Of a DNA stretch of 8,070 nucleotides, positions 1 to 6,915 are shown one piece after another. The notes beneath the pieces were generated by a model, which was not told where the DNA came from, searched no databases, and saw only the letters and a list, made by a program, of their open reading frames with translations. Each line of letters opens with the position of its first letter. The first letter of the stretch is position 1. The stretch is from Desulfocapsa sp. (lineage in GTDB: Bacteria > Desulfobacterota > Desulfobulbia > Desulfobulbales > Desulfocapsaceae), in the NCBI GenBank assembly GCA_029934815.1, contig JAOZLM010000039.1, forward strand, positions 4,013-12,082, given 5' to 3'. The translations under genes were made by a program, and so were the position numbers.

Positions 1-39
1 GTTGGCAAGTTGTTCGGGCAGGACTCTAATTTTAGACAT
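1..39 (-). CDS. mutL: DNA mismatch repair protein MutL, N-terminal fragment (5' end only)
   Basis: Read on the minus strand from the ATG at 39-37, the 13 codons before the window edge translate to MSKIRVLPEQLAN. This matches the highly conserved start of MutL, which normally continues into the GHKL ATPase motif with the N-box glutamate (…QIAAGEVV…). MutL is the ATP-dependent coupling factor of methyl-directed or general mismatch repair; it links MutS to downstream nicking or unwinding. Only the start is present, so no catalytic residue can be checked. A weak GAAGG lies about 13 bases upstream of the ATG. The gene is divergent from the P-loop/FHA/phosphatase gene, with about 130 bases between the two ATG codons. 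The fragment is very short, but the match to the family start is distinctive. Confidence 0.85.
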   Translation of the reverse strand, partial: MSKIRVLPEQLAN

Positions 40-77
40 GGAAACAGACTACCTTCGTTTAATCAGAAAAAATCAAG

Positions 78-106
78 TTTACCCATTATGGGGTTCGTGA
101 TAGAAT
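78..106 (+). promoter_or_regulatory. Predicted sigma70-type promoter of the rightward cluster
   Basis: TTTACC (78-83) and TAGAAT (101-106) are separated by exactly 17 bases and match the -35 and -10 consensus at 4 of 6 and 5 of 6 positions. Transcription would start near 112-114. That leaves a leader of about 60 bases before the ATG at 173, but only about 9 bases before the alternative TTG at 122, which supports the ATG. No obvious operator or riboswitch is seen. The mutL promoter should lie in the same interval on the other strand, but I see no convincing pair of boxes for it. This is a consensus match only. Confidence 0.45.
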
Positions 107-172
107 AAACCTCATTCTTTATTGCGTCCAGATAAAACAGTAACCTATTCCCAAGGATTGTCTAACGAGCCC

Positions 173-2254
173 ATGATAGACCCGCTGAAAAAGAAGCTGA
201 TCCCCATTGAAGATTTACAGGAAATTCGAGGAGTACAGTTACCTGCCAGGCTGAATTTTGTGCAACTGGTGGTAACAGGCCCGCCTGGAGCCGGGAAAAC
301 CTACTACATCAATAAAGTGCATGGCTGGCCAAATGAAGGCTATGTCGATCTTACCCGCAAAGGCTGGTGGAAAGACCAGACACTCACATATCGACCACGG
401 GAAGTTCATCTGGGCTTTCCATTTAAAGGGTTTGACGAGGCCTTAACCGTTTTTGATAAAGAATGGCTGGAAGCAGAAGAACCACTATTCCTGGAACTTG
501 AACGAATCCAGATTCCTCCGTCCACCACAAGTGTTTTTCAACCCAACTGGATCACCAAATACATCTTTGAATTTTTGCTTCCTGATCCAAAAAAAATCTA
601 TAAACGTCGAATGGCCAGGCACAGTGAAGGCTATTTTCCGGTGGATAAAAACCTGAGTCTTGAAATGGTAACAAGGCAATCGGATATTTACCGTGAAGTG
701 GCACTCTATATGGATCAGGCTGGAATGCAGGTCTATGTGCGTGAAGGGATAAGTAACGTTCCCATGCGAATTGCTGAGAAAGACGATGTTAATGTGCCGC
801 CCTGGGCTGGTGCCAGCTCAGATTTTAAACCGGATCTCAGTACTCTGTCAGGCTGGAAGTGGTTCGTTTTTCGGAAAGAACCTCATAACTGGTTTACGGT
901 GAGTGATGAAAAGCAGGAAGTGACCAGTGAATGTCGTATTGCCCATGACGGAAAAACCTTTGAAATGCTTATTGGAGATCAGCATTTTGTGTTCCGGCCG
1001 GAAATTCCCAAAGGAGTAAAAAAGAAAAATATTAAGAAAAATTGGGTGGTTGCCAATTCCAGAGACTGCAACAGGGATGATATCTATGCATTTGCAAGGA
1101 TTAAGGTGGGCGAAACAGTATTGATTGGAAGAGCTAACGAGCAGTATGATGAAATTTTTCATTTCTCTAAAGATATCAGTAAACGGCATTTGACAATTAC
1201 CAACAAAAAAGGCGATCTTGTTCTTAAACCTCAGGAAGTGACCACTCCCATTTATATTATCAGAAGTGGTGATCAGGATATCCGTGAGCGATTAAGTACA
1301 AATCGCTTTAATGCCGTTACCGCAATTCGGGATATTTTTGGTGGTGAGATAGCCTTGCTGCCAGACAGCGAGGCTATTGATACCATCCGTAAAGTCAATG
1401 CTATTGTAAGTAAAGAGTCATATCGGGAAAAACTTGCATCCGGCGAGCCCGGAGCGCTTCTGCAAATACCTGACGATCAATCCCTTGTCATTATAGGGGA
1501 TTTGCATGCGAATATAGATAATTTACTGAAAGTACTCACAGAAAACTGCCTGATTGCTCATCTAACCGCAGGAACTGCCACTCTTGTTGTCCTGGGTGAT
1601 GCTGTGCATTCAGAAGTAACTGGTGAGATGGATAAGATGGGTAGTTCTGTTCTGATGATGGATCTGTTATTCAAATTGAAATGTGAGTTTCCGAAAAACT
1701 TTTTTTATCTTCTTGGGAATCACGACAGTTTTGATTCTGAAATCAGTAAAGGCGGGTTCTCACAGGGCGTACTCATGCGTAAATGCCTGAAGGAATTACG
1801 GGGGGACGAATATGTGAAGGAGATGCAGAAATTCTTTGATTTACTGCCTCTTATTATGATAAGCAGAACATGTGTCGCTTGTCATGCTGCCCCTCCAAGG
1901 AAAGCTCTTTCCCATGAGTATATTGTAGCGCTTCGGGAGCACCCGAAAACCGTAAAAGAAATTCTTACCAACCGTCTCAAACGTTCACACTATCTTGCCG
2001 GCTATGATAAGAAAGATGTAAAACGATTCCGCAGCAGTCTGGATCTCCCGAAAAAAGCTACCCTTGTGGTGGGACACACTCCCCTTGATCCCTTTAACAG
2101 CTTTTGGAAAAATGCTGGCAATATCAAGGGGCATCATATTATATATAGTGGTCACTTGGATGGACCGAGTTTGTTTATGCAGGTGAGAGGGAAGATGATT
2201 CCGCTTACTTACCCTGCGGAACCGCTTTTGAAGATTATCAATGAAATGTCATAA
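173..2254 (+). CDS. P-loop kinase-like / FHA-like / PPP metallophosphatase fusion protein
   Basis: This 693-residue protein has three recognisable parts (numbered from the ATG at 173). Residues about 25-205 form a P-loop NTPase or kinase-like domain: Walker A GPPGAGKT at 36-43, and an arginine-rich KRRMARH at 144-150 that could be a kinase lid. Residues about 311-365 resemble an FHA phosphopeptide-binding domain: GR at 319-320 and SKRH at 336-339, the GR…SxxH signature. Residues about 435-690 are a PPP-superfamily metallophosphatase: GDLHAN 442-447, GD at 475-476, GNHD 515-518, CHAAPP 570-575 and GHT 634-636, so the usual metal ligands are present. The Arg of the GDxVDRG motif is missing (GDAVHSE instead). 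No signal peptide or membrane segment is seen, so it is probably cytoplasmic. The frame is open back to a TTG at 122, but the ATG at 173 fits the predicted promoter better; neither start has a strong ribosome binding site. Substrates are unknown: end-healing of nucleic acid or phosphoprotein signalling are both possible. The phosphatase call is firm, the P-loop firm, and the FHA call moderate. Confidence 0.85.
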   Translation: MIDPLKKKLIPIEDLQEIRGVQLPARLNFVQLVVTGPPGAGKTYYINKVHGWPNEGYVDLTRKGWWKDQTLTYRPREVHLGFPFKGFDEALTVFDKEWLEAEEPLFLELERIQIPPSTTSVFQPNWITKYIFEFLLPDPKKIYKRRMARHSEGYFPVDKNLSLEMVTRQSDIYREVALYMDQAGMQVYVREGISNVPMRIAEKDDVNVPPWAGASSDFKPDLSTLSGWKWFVFRKEPHNWFTVSDEKQEVTSECRIAHDGKTFEMLIGDQHFVFRPEIPKGVKKKNIKKNWVVANSRDCNRDDIYAFARIKVGETVLIGRANEQYDEIFHFSKDISKRHLTITNKKGDLVLKPQEVTTPIYIIRSGDQDIRERLSTNRFNAVTAIRDIFGGEIALLPDSEAIDTIRKVNAIVSKESYREKLASGEPGALLQIPDDQSLVIIGDLHANIDNLLKVLTENCLIAHLTAGTATLVVLGDAVHSEVTGEMDKMGSSVLMMDLLFKLKCEFPKNFFYLLGNHDSFDSEISKGGFSQGVLMRKCLKELRGDEYVKEMQKFFDLLPLIMISRTCVACHAAPPRKALSHEYIVALREHPKTVKEILTNRLKRSHYLAGYDKKDVKRFRSSLDLPKKATLVVGHTPLDPFNSFWKNAGNIKGHHIIYSGHLDGPSLFMQVRGKMIPLTYPAEPLLKIINEMS

Positions 2255-2265
2255 AACTGATCTAC

Positions 2266-2269
2266 GGAG
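2266..2269 (+). promoter_or_regulatory. Ribosome binding site GGAG for the DUF47 gene
   Basis: GGAG ends five bases before the ATG at 2275 and eleven before an in-frame ATG at 2281. The shorter spacing favours 2275 (protein start MVMKST). The second start (MKSTSP) remains possible and would remove only two residues. Confidence 0.55.
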
Positions 2270-2274
2270 ATGAA

Positions 2275-2961
2275 ATGGTCATGAAATCAACCAGTCCCCT
2301 GGCAGGCCTTTTACGAAAATCGCCTTTCAAACCGATTCAGGAACATATGCGGGTTGTTATTACCTGTGTGGCAATGCTCCCTGAACTTTTTGATGCTGTG
2401 TATAAAAAAGATCAGGAAGGTGTAGGAAAAATTGCTCAGGAAATAAGCAACCGTGAGTCAGCGGCTGATAGAATCAAGTCGGAATTTCGGGGAAAAATGC
2501 CCAACACTCTGCTTCTTCCTGTTGATAGGAAAGATCTTCTTAGCCTGATAAACGAACAGGATGCCATCGCCGACGGTTCTGAGAAAATCGGTCAGATTCT
2601 TGAGAGCCGTGATATGCTGATTCCGCCGACCATTAAAGATGGTTTTGACGAACTGCTAGAAGGCACGGTGATAATTTGTGAACAGGCAAAGTTAATGATT
2701 GAGGAACTCGACGAGCTTGTTCACGTTGGTTTCTCAGGGCGTGAATATGACAGTGTTACTGCGATGATCAAAGTTGTGCGAAGAGAAGAACACAGTATTG
2801 ATGAGATATTACGAAAAGTAAATCGCACACTGTTTATGGCTGAAAAAGAACTTGATCCGGTATCTGTTATGTTCTGGTATAAAATCATCGAAGAGATCGG
2901 GGATATCTCAGATCATGCCGAAAATATGGCCGATCGACTGTTATTGTTTTTATCGAAATAG
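2275..2961 (+). CDS. DUF47 / PhoU-like Pit accessory protein (TIGR00153 family)
   Basis: This 228-residue, mostly helical protein belongs to the DUF47 (YkaA-like, PhoU-related) family. Its start, with SPFKPIQEHM at 16-25, is typical of the family. Acidic repeats of the PhoU metal-binding type are visible: ESAADRIKSE at 61-70, EQDAIAD at 94-100, REEHSIDE at 170-177 and EEIGDISDHAENMADRL at 206-222. Family members are encoded next to PiT permeases and are thought to regulate or support low-affinity phosphate uptake, probably as cytoplasmic metal-bound oligomers. Here the gene directly precedes pit by 71 bases, the classic arrangement. It starts 20 bases after the P-loop/phosphatase gene and probably shares its transcript. 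The length is normal for the family. The family call is firm; the molecular role is inferred from the neighbourhood. Confidence 0.92.
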   Translation: MVMKSTSPLAGLLRKSPFKPIQEHMRVVITCVAMLPELFDAVYKKDQEGVGKIAQEISNRESAADRIKSEFRGKMPNTLLLPVDRKDLLSLINEQDAIADGSEKIGQILESRDMLIPPTIKDGFDELLEGTVIICEQAKLMIEELDELVHVGFSGREYDSVTAMIKVVRREEHSIDEILRKVNRTLFMAEKELDPVSVMFWYKIIEEIGDISDHAENMADRLLLFLSK

Positions 2962-3032
2962 TTACGAATCACTCAGTTGTTTTACCGGTTGAAAGAACAG
3001 ACTGAACAGGGAAGAAAAAAGGAAGAGAAACT

Positions 3033-4298
3033 ATGGAAATTATAGCTGCATACGGAACCATCTTTATGGTACTGGCGATCATTTTCGGTCTGTACATGAC
3101 CTGGGGCGTCGGAGCAAATGATTTGGCCAATGCAATGGGAACTTCTGTTGGAGCAGGAGCTGTAACAGTTAAGCAGGCCATTGGTATTGCAATCGTTTTT
3201 GAGTTTGCAGGCGCAGTGCTTGCCGGTGGTAATGTTACATCAACCATTCGTAAAGGGATTATTGATCCTACAGCCATTGTGGCCACACCGGAAATCCTTG
3301 TGTATGGAATGCTGGCAGCTCTTCTTGCTGCTGCCGTGTGGCTGATGATTGCATCCACTCGTGGCTGGCCAGTTTCAACAACACACTCCATCGTCGGAGC
3401 ACTTATCGGTTTTGCCATTGTAGGAATCGGGCCGGATGCTGTGAACTGGGGGAAAGTTGGTAAAATTGTTGCCAGTTGGGTTATCTCTCCTGCAATTGGT
3501 GGCACCATCGCCTTTTTGCTGGTGATGTCCACCAGAAAGCTTATTTTTAACAGTGAAAATCCCCTGAGGAGTGCCAAACGATATGCACCGCTATATATAT
3601 TTATGTTGGGATTTGTTATCTCTTTAATCACCATGTTTAAGGGGCTGAAACATCTGCATATAGATCTTTCTGTAACGCAGAGTTTTATGCTGGCAATAGT
3701 TGCCGGATTGTTTACTGCAACAGTTGGCTGGTATTTTATAAGCAAAGTCGAAGAAGATCCGGAAGCTGACCGGGATTTCCACTTTGCAAGTGTTGAAAAA
3801 GTTTTTACTCCTATGATGCTTTTTACTGCATGTGCCATGGCATTTGCCCATGGCTCAAATGATGTTGCCAATGGTATTGGTCCGCTTGCTGCTGTTATCA
3901 GTATTGTAAGTTCCGGTGGTGAGGTAATGCAGAAATCTGCAATGCCGATCTGGATTCTCATGGTCGGTGGAACAGGTATTGTGGTTGGCCTTGTTACCAT
4001 GGGGTATAAGGTTATGCTGACGGTTGGTACGAAAATTACTGAGCTAACTCCTTCACGTGGTTTTTGTGCAGAGCTTGCTGCTGCAAGTACTGTAGTTCTT
4101 GCATCCCGAACCGGTATCCCTGTTTCCACCACCCATATTCTCGTGGGAGCTGTTTTAGGTGTAGGGCTTGCCCGTGGGATTGGCGCACTTGATCTGCGGG
4201 TTGTTTTAAATATTATTATTTCCTGGGTTGTTACCCTGCCGGCCGGTGCTCTTATGGCCATGGTGTTTTTCTTCTTTCTAAAGGGTGTTTTTGGTTGA
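3033..4298 (+). CDS. pit: PiT-family inorganic phosphate transporter (SLC20-like)
   Basis: A 421-residue inner-membrane permease of the PHO4/PiT family (PF01384) that brings in inorganic phosphate with a coupling cation. The family's internal duplication is clear: GAND…GTSVGAGA at 28-43 and GSNDVANGIGP at 274-284 are the paired signature motifs, and VSTTHSIVGALIG at 114-126 pairs with VSTTHILVGAVLG at 364-376. A charged cytoplasmic loop lies at about 238-256. Hydrophobic stretches fill the rest. TIRKGIID at 71-78 and the ELAAASTVV…TGIPVSTTH segment (347-368) resemble the eukaryotic SLC20 and Na+-type branch more than E. coli PitA, so sodium coupling is plausible but inferred. A good ribosome binding site, GGAAG at 3021-3025, sits seven bases before the ATG. 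The gene follows its DUF47 partner and is three bases from the penicillin-binding protein gene. The minus-strand open frame opposite it is a shadow. Confidence 0.95.
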   Translation: MEIIAAYGTIFMVLAIIFGLYMTWGVGANDLANAMGTSVGAGAVTVKQAIGIAIVFEFAGAVLAGGNVTSTIRKGIIDPTAIVATPEILVYGMLAALLAAAVWLMIASTRGWPVSTTHSIVGALIGFAIVGIGPDAVNWGKVGKIVASWVISPAIGGTIAFLLVMSTRKLIFNSENPLRSAKRYAPLYIFMLGFVISLITMFKGLKHLHIDLSVTQSFMLAIVAGLFTATVGWYFISKVEEDPEADRDFHFASVEKVFTPMMLFTACAMAFAHGSNDVANGIGPLAAVISIVSSGGEVMQKSAMPIWILMVGGTGIVVGLVTMGYKVMLTVGTKITELTPSRGFCAELAAASTVVLASRTGIPVSTTHILVGAVLGVGLARGIGALDLRVVLNIIISWVVTLPAGALMAMVFFFFLKGVFG

Positions 4299-4301
4299 TT
4301 C

Positions 4302-6164
4302 GTGCCGCCTTCTAAGAAAAAAACAGCTGCCCGAGCTCCGGCAAAAAAGAAACGTGTATATAAAAAGCCGCTGAATGAGAAACATATCATCGGCTTTTTC
4401 TTTGCCATTGCACTTTCCCTAACCCTCTTTCTAGGAGGGTTACTGCTGACTTTAAGCATACTGAAAATCCCGGATATTCGGACAGTTGCTGAGTATACAC
4501 CTGTTCAGGCATCAGAGATCCTTGATCGCCACGGGCGTGTTATTACTCGTATCTATGCTGAAAACAGAACAGTCGTTCCCATAAAACAGTTACCCGATTA
4601 CGTACCACAGGCATTTGTGGCAGCAGAAGACAGCCGTTTTTATGAACACCCGGGGCTTGATCTCTGGTCAGTCTTTCGTGCTGCAATTAATAATGCAAAA
4701 AGTGGACGGCGGGGACAGGGTGGATCCACTATCACCCAGCAGGTTGCAAAATCACTGCTGCTTACTCCTGAAAAAACCTATATTCGTAAATTTAAAGAAG
4801 CTATCCTTGCATGGCGAATTGACACTCTGCTTAGCAAAAATGAAATTCTCCATATTTATCTGAATCAGATTTATCTTGGCAGTGGAGCGTATGGCGTTGA
4901 GGCAGCCGCCTGGGATTATTTTAATAAATCGGCACGCGATTTAACTGTTGGCGAAGCGGCAATTCTTGCAGGACTTCCCCAGGCACCGAGCAGATATGCT
5001 CCTGATAAACATATGGAAGCTGCCAGAAAGAGGCAGCGATATGTCTTAAACCGTATGGTTGCCGACGGCTATTTGAGCTCTTCCACCGCACGAAAAGCGT
5101 ATGAACGTCCTGTGAGGCTTACCGGAGGGAAACGGCAACGCAAGGGAGAAAACGGGTACTTTGTCCAACTTGTACGAAAACAGGCCGAAAAAATTCTGGA
5201 TACGTCTCTTAACCGTGCAGGGGTACGTATTTACACAACACTGGATACTGCCTTGCAGAAAAAAACGGTAGCCGCATTACGTCGTGGTATTGCAAAAAGT
5301 TTCCCCGGGAAAACAAAGGTACAGGGAGCTGCAATTGTCATTGATTCAGCAAATGGAAGTGTTCGGGCGCTGGCAGGTGGGCGTGATTTTAATAAAAGTG
5401 CTTTTGATAGAGCAACACAGGGTAGACGATCCGCAGGTTCACTTTTTAAACCGATCCTTTACAGCACAGCTTTTTCAAATGGTTTTTCACCCGACAGCAC
5501 CATAATGGACAGCCCGTTCTCCATAAAAGGAAAGCAGGGTAAAATATGGAAACCTAAAAATTTCACTGGGAAGCATTACGGGAAAACCAGCTTGCGTGAT
5601 GGCCTGATATATTCAAGAAATATTGTTGCCATTAAGCTTCTTCAGAAAGTAGGAATTAAGAAAGTACAAAAGCAGGCAGAGAAATTTGGTATACGTCCTC
5701 CAATTACTGCCGATCTTTCTCTGGCACTTGGTGCAACCGGGGTGTCCCTACTTGAAATTACCGCAGCTTATGCACCATTTATAACTGGTGGCAAGTATAC
5801 CGAACCGATTCTCCTGCAAAAAATTGAACGTAATGACGGAACATTAATTTACCGTGGAAAAGTGGCATCCCATCAGGCTTTGAGTCCACATGTCGCAAAA
5901 ACAATGAAAGCTTTATTGATGGATGTTGTACGTATCGGAACAGGGAAACGTGCAGCAGGTGTTCCTGCTCCGGCTGGCGGGAAAACAGGCACCACCAATG
6001 AAAACAGAGATGCATGGTTTGTGGGTTTTAGTGGGCAGCATTTAGGTGGGGTCTGGATTGGAAATGATAATAATAAAAGCCTTGGTTCCGGTAAAAGTGG
6101 CGGAGTGCTGGCTGCACCAATATGGCGGGATATTATGATTAGTCGGGGATCAAACTCAAAATGA
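4302..6164 (+). CDS. Class A penicillin-binding protein (PBP1A-like, bifunctional peptidoglycan synthase)
   Basis: A 620-residue bifunctional enzyme that polymerises lipid II glycan chains and cross-links stem peptides in the periplasm. A lysine-rich cytoplasmic tail (1-27) precedes one membrane anchor at about 29-54. The GT51 glycosyltransferase domain (about 75-255) shows AAEDSRFYEHPG at 107-118 with catalytic E109, GQGGSTITQQ at 138-147, KFKEA at 163-167 with E166, and LNQIYLGSGAYG at 187-198. The transpeptidase domain (about 340-610) shows SLFK at 380-383 with nucleophile S380, SRN at 438-440 and KTGT at 561-564. All catalytic motifs are intact. It is much shorter than E. coli PBP1A, with no room for a large inserted domain. 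The start is GTG at 4302, since no in-frame ATG precedes the membrane anchor. It has no strong ribosome binding site and lies three bases after the pit stop, so translational coupling is likely. The stop overlaps the next gene by ATGA. Confidence 0.95.
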   Translation: MPPSKKKTAARAPAKKKRVYKKPLNEKHIIGFFFAIALSLTLFLGGLLLTLSILKIPDIRTVAEYTPVQASEILDRHGRVITRIYAENRTVVPIKQLPDYVPQAFVAAEDSRFYEHPGLDLWSVFRAAINNAKSGRRGQGGSTITQQVAKSLLLTPEKTYIRKFKEAILAWRIDTLLSKNEILHIYLNQIYLGSGAYGVEAAAWDYFNKSARDLTVGEAAILAGLPQAPSRYAPDKHMEAARKRQRYVLNRMVADGYLSSSTARKAYERPVRLTGGKRQRKGENGYFVQLVRKQAEKILDTSLNRAGVRIYTTLDTALQKKTVAALRRGIAKSFPGKTKVQGAAIVIDSANGSVRALAGGRDFNKSAFDRATQGRRSAGSLFKPILYSTAFSNGFSPDSTIMDSPFSIKGKQGKIWKPKNFTGKHYGKTSLRDGLIYSRNIVAIKLLQKVGIKKVQKQAEKFGIRPPITADLSLALGATGVSLLEITAAYAPFITGGKYTEPILLQKIERNDGTLIYRGKVASHQALSPHVAKTMKALLMDVVRIGTGKRAAGVPAPAGGKTGTTNENRDAWFVGFSGQHLGGVWIGNDNNKSLGSGKSGGVLAAPIWRDIMISRGSNSK

Positions 6165-6685
6165 TGCGATATCCTGAGATTATTGCTTTGGCCTATTGCG
6201 GTAATGGACCTGAAAAACTGGCTAAGGCAGAGAAATTATATGATCAGTACGGGGAAAAACTGCTGGCAGACGAACATATCAGGAAATCTCTTACAGCTCT
6301 GAAGAAAGCTGTTACTGCACTGGACTCCCAGATGACAGCCATGGAAATGGGTAAAAACTGTTCTGCTTGTGCAGCTACTGTAAATGGTGGCTGCTGCAGC
6401 GCTTATATGGGGCATGAAAATAATGATGTCCTGCAGTTGTTGATGAATTTACTGGCTGGCGTTGTTGTGAAATGTGTACGGGATGACGATATTGAATGCT
6501 GCTTTCTGGCCGAACAAGGTTGTCTTCTGCTTTTTAAACCAATCTTTTGCCTTAATTATCTCTGCGAACGTATACGAACAGAATCAACAACGAAAGAATT
6601 AGCGGGGCTTGAAAAACGAACGGGAGACTTGTTACGAACGCAGGTAGCATTTGAAGGAATGCTTATTTCTGCCTTGCAGAAGTAA
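6161..6685 (+). CDS. Cysteine-rich YkgJ-like putative metal-chelating protein (divergent)
   Basis: This 174-residue protein contains eleven cysteines. Ten are in the pattern C67-x2-C70-x7-CC78/79 … C105 … CC113/114-x6-C121-x8-C130-x4-C135. This order, CxxC, then GCC, then C-x-F-L…GC…P-x-x-C…C, resembles the YkgJ/FliB-type zinc- or iron-chelating domain (PF03692, CxxCxxCC), although spacing and flanking residues diverge. Members of that family are poorly characterised, and FliB-like ones methylate flagellin lysines. Helical, charged segments flank the cluster at about 15-63 and 136-172. No signal peptide or membrane segment is seen, so it is probably cytoplasmic. Its ATG overlaps the stop of the penicillin-binding protein gene (ATGATG at 6161-6166), so the two are probably translationally coupled. 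A GGGGA lies 11 bases upstream. The reading frame is well supported; the family call is moderate and the function unknown. Confidence 0.75.
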   Translation: MMRYPEIIALAYCGNGPEKLAKAEKLYDQYGEKLLADEHIRKSLTALKKAVTALDSQMTAMEMGKNCSACAATVNGGCCSAYMGHENNDVLQLLMNLLAGVVVKCVRDDDIECCFLAEQGCLLLFKPIFCLNYLCERIRTESTTKELAGLEKRTGDLLRTQVAFEGMLISALQK

Positions 6686-6729
6686 AATAACAGAGAGAAA
6701 AATTACTGAACAAGGAGTGTCAAATATCA

Positions 6730-6737
6730 AAAAGTAT
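6730..6737 (+). repeat. Target-site duplication, left copy (AAAAGTAT)
   Basis: AAAAGTAT directly abuts the left terminal inverted repeat. An identical copy at 6908-6915 abuts the right one. An 8-base perfect direct repeat exactly at both ends of an inverted-repeat element is the expected product of staggered-cut transposition. Confidence 0.75.
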
Positions 6738-6907
6738 CCTGATTACCCATCGAACCTCAGGTTTGTTCGATTTCCGCGATCCTGTCATTCCGGACTCGGA
6801 GTCTTCGCTTACCTGATCCGGAATCTTTTGAAAACAGGCAGTTCCGACGAGATTCCGGATCAAGTCCGGAATGACTAAGCGGTAGCTGAGCTTCAGTGGT
6901 AATCAGG
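6738..6907. mobile_element. MITE-like non-autonomous element, 170 bp
   Basis: The ends are perfect 10-bp inverted repeats, CCTGATTACC (6738-6747) and GGTAATCAGG (6898-6907), flanked immediately by 8-bp direct repeats. Moving inward, the arms stay related: GAACCTCAG (6752-6760) against the reverse of CTGAGCTTC (6886-6894) matches 8 of 9, then a perfect 25-bp pairing in the core. The left arm is 88 bases and the right 57, because the left has about 31 extra bases, including 17 at 6797-6813. The central spacer is 6826-6850. No transposase is encoded; a translated reading across it ends in IPDQVRND, a familiar sign of spurious ORFs over such palindromes. The transposase family that would move it is not identifiable from the window. 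Confidence 0.75.
6784..6875. repeat. Core palindromic repeat of the MITE (GTCATTCCGGACT / GATTCCGGATCA family)
   Basis: The right arm GATTCCGGATCA (6851-6862) plus AGTCCGGAATGAC (6863-6875) is the exact reverse complement of GTCATTCCGGACT (6784-6796) plus TGATCCGGAATC (6814-6825). The left copy is interrupted by 17 bases. Each arm is itself a small palindrome, ATTCCGGA…TCCGGAAT. The interrupting bases create another small inverted repeat, GACTC-G-GAGTC (6793-6803). In single-stranded form this would give a strong branched hairpin. Palindromes of this kind are common dispersed repeats in many proteobacterial genomes. Confidence 0.8.
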
Positions 6908-6915
6908 AAAAGTAT
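6908..6915 (+). repeat. Target-site duplication, right copy (AAAAGTAT)
   Basis: This is the identical partner of the left copy at 6730-6737 and starts right after the right terminal inverted repeat. It lets the pre-insertion site be reconstructed by deleting 6738-6915. Confidence 0.75.

Noticed and set aside
122..172. TTG at 122 as the start of the P-loop/phosphatase gene
   Set aside because: It would leave only about nine bases after the predicted transcription start and has no ribosome binding site; the ATG at 173 is preferred. The extra 17 residues show no family feature. The choice is not certain.
2969..4459. Long minus-strand open frame (about 496 codons) opposite pit and the start of the penicillin-binding protein gene
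   Set aside because: Its translation is a Thr/Ile/Pro/Ala-rich sequence with no recognisable domain, it spans two clear plus-strand genes, and it mirrors the codon pattern of pit. It is a shadow frame.
6749..6771. Hairpin ATCGAAC-9 bases-GTTCGAT as a transcription terminator
   Set aside because: The stem is only 7 bp, A+T-containing and followed by TTCC rather than a T-run. It lies inside the left arm of the mobile element, so it is better explained as part of that.
6651..6878. Short plus-strand frame ending in IPDQVRND
   Set aside because: It overlaps the end of the cysteine-rich gene and then runs through the palindromic element. Its sequence is the translation of the repeat, a well-known source of false proteins.
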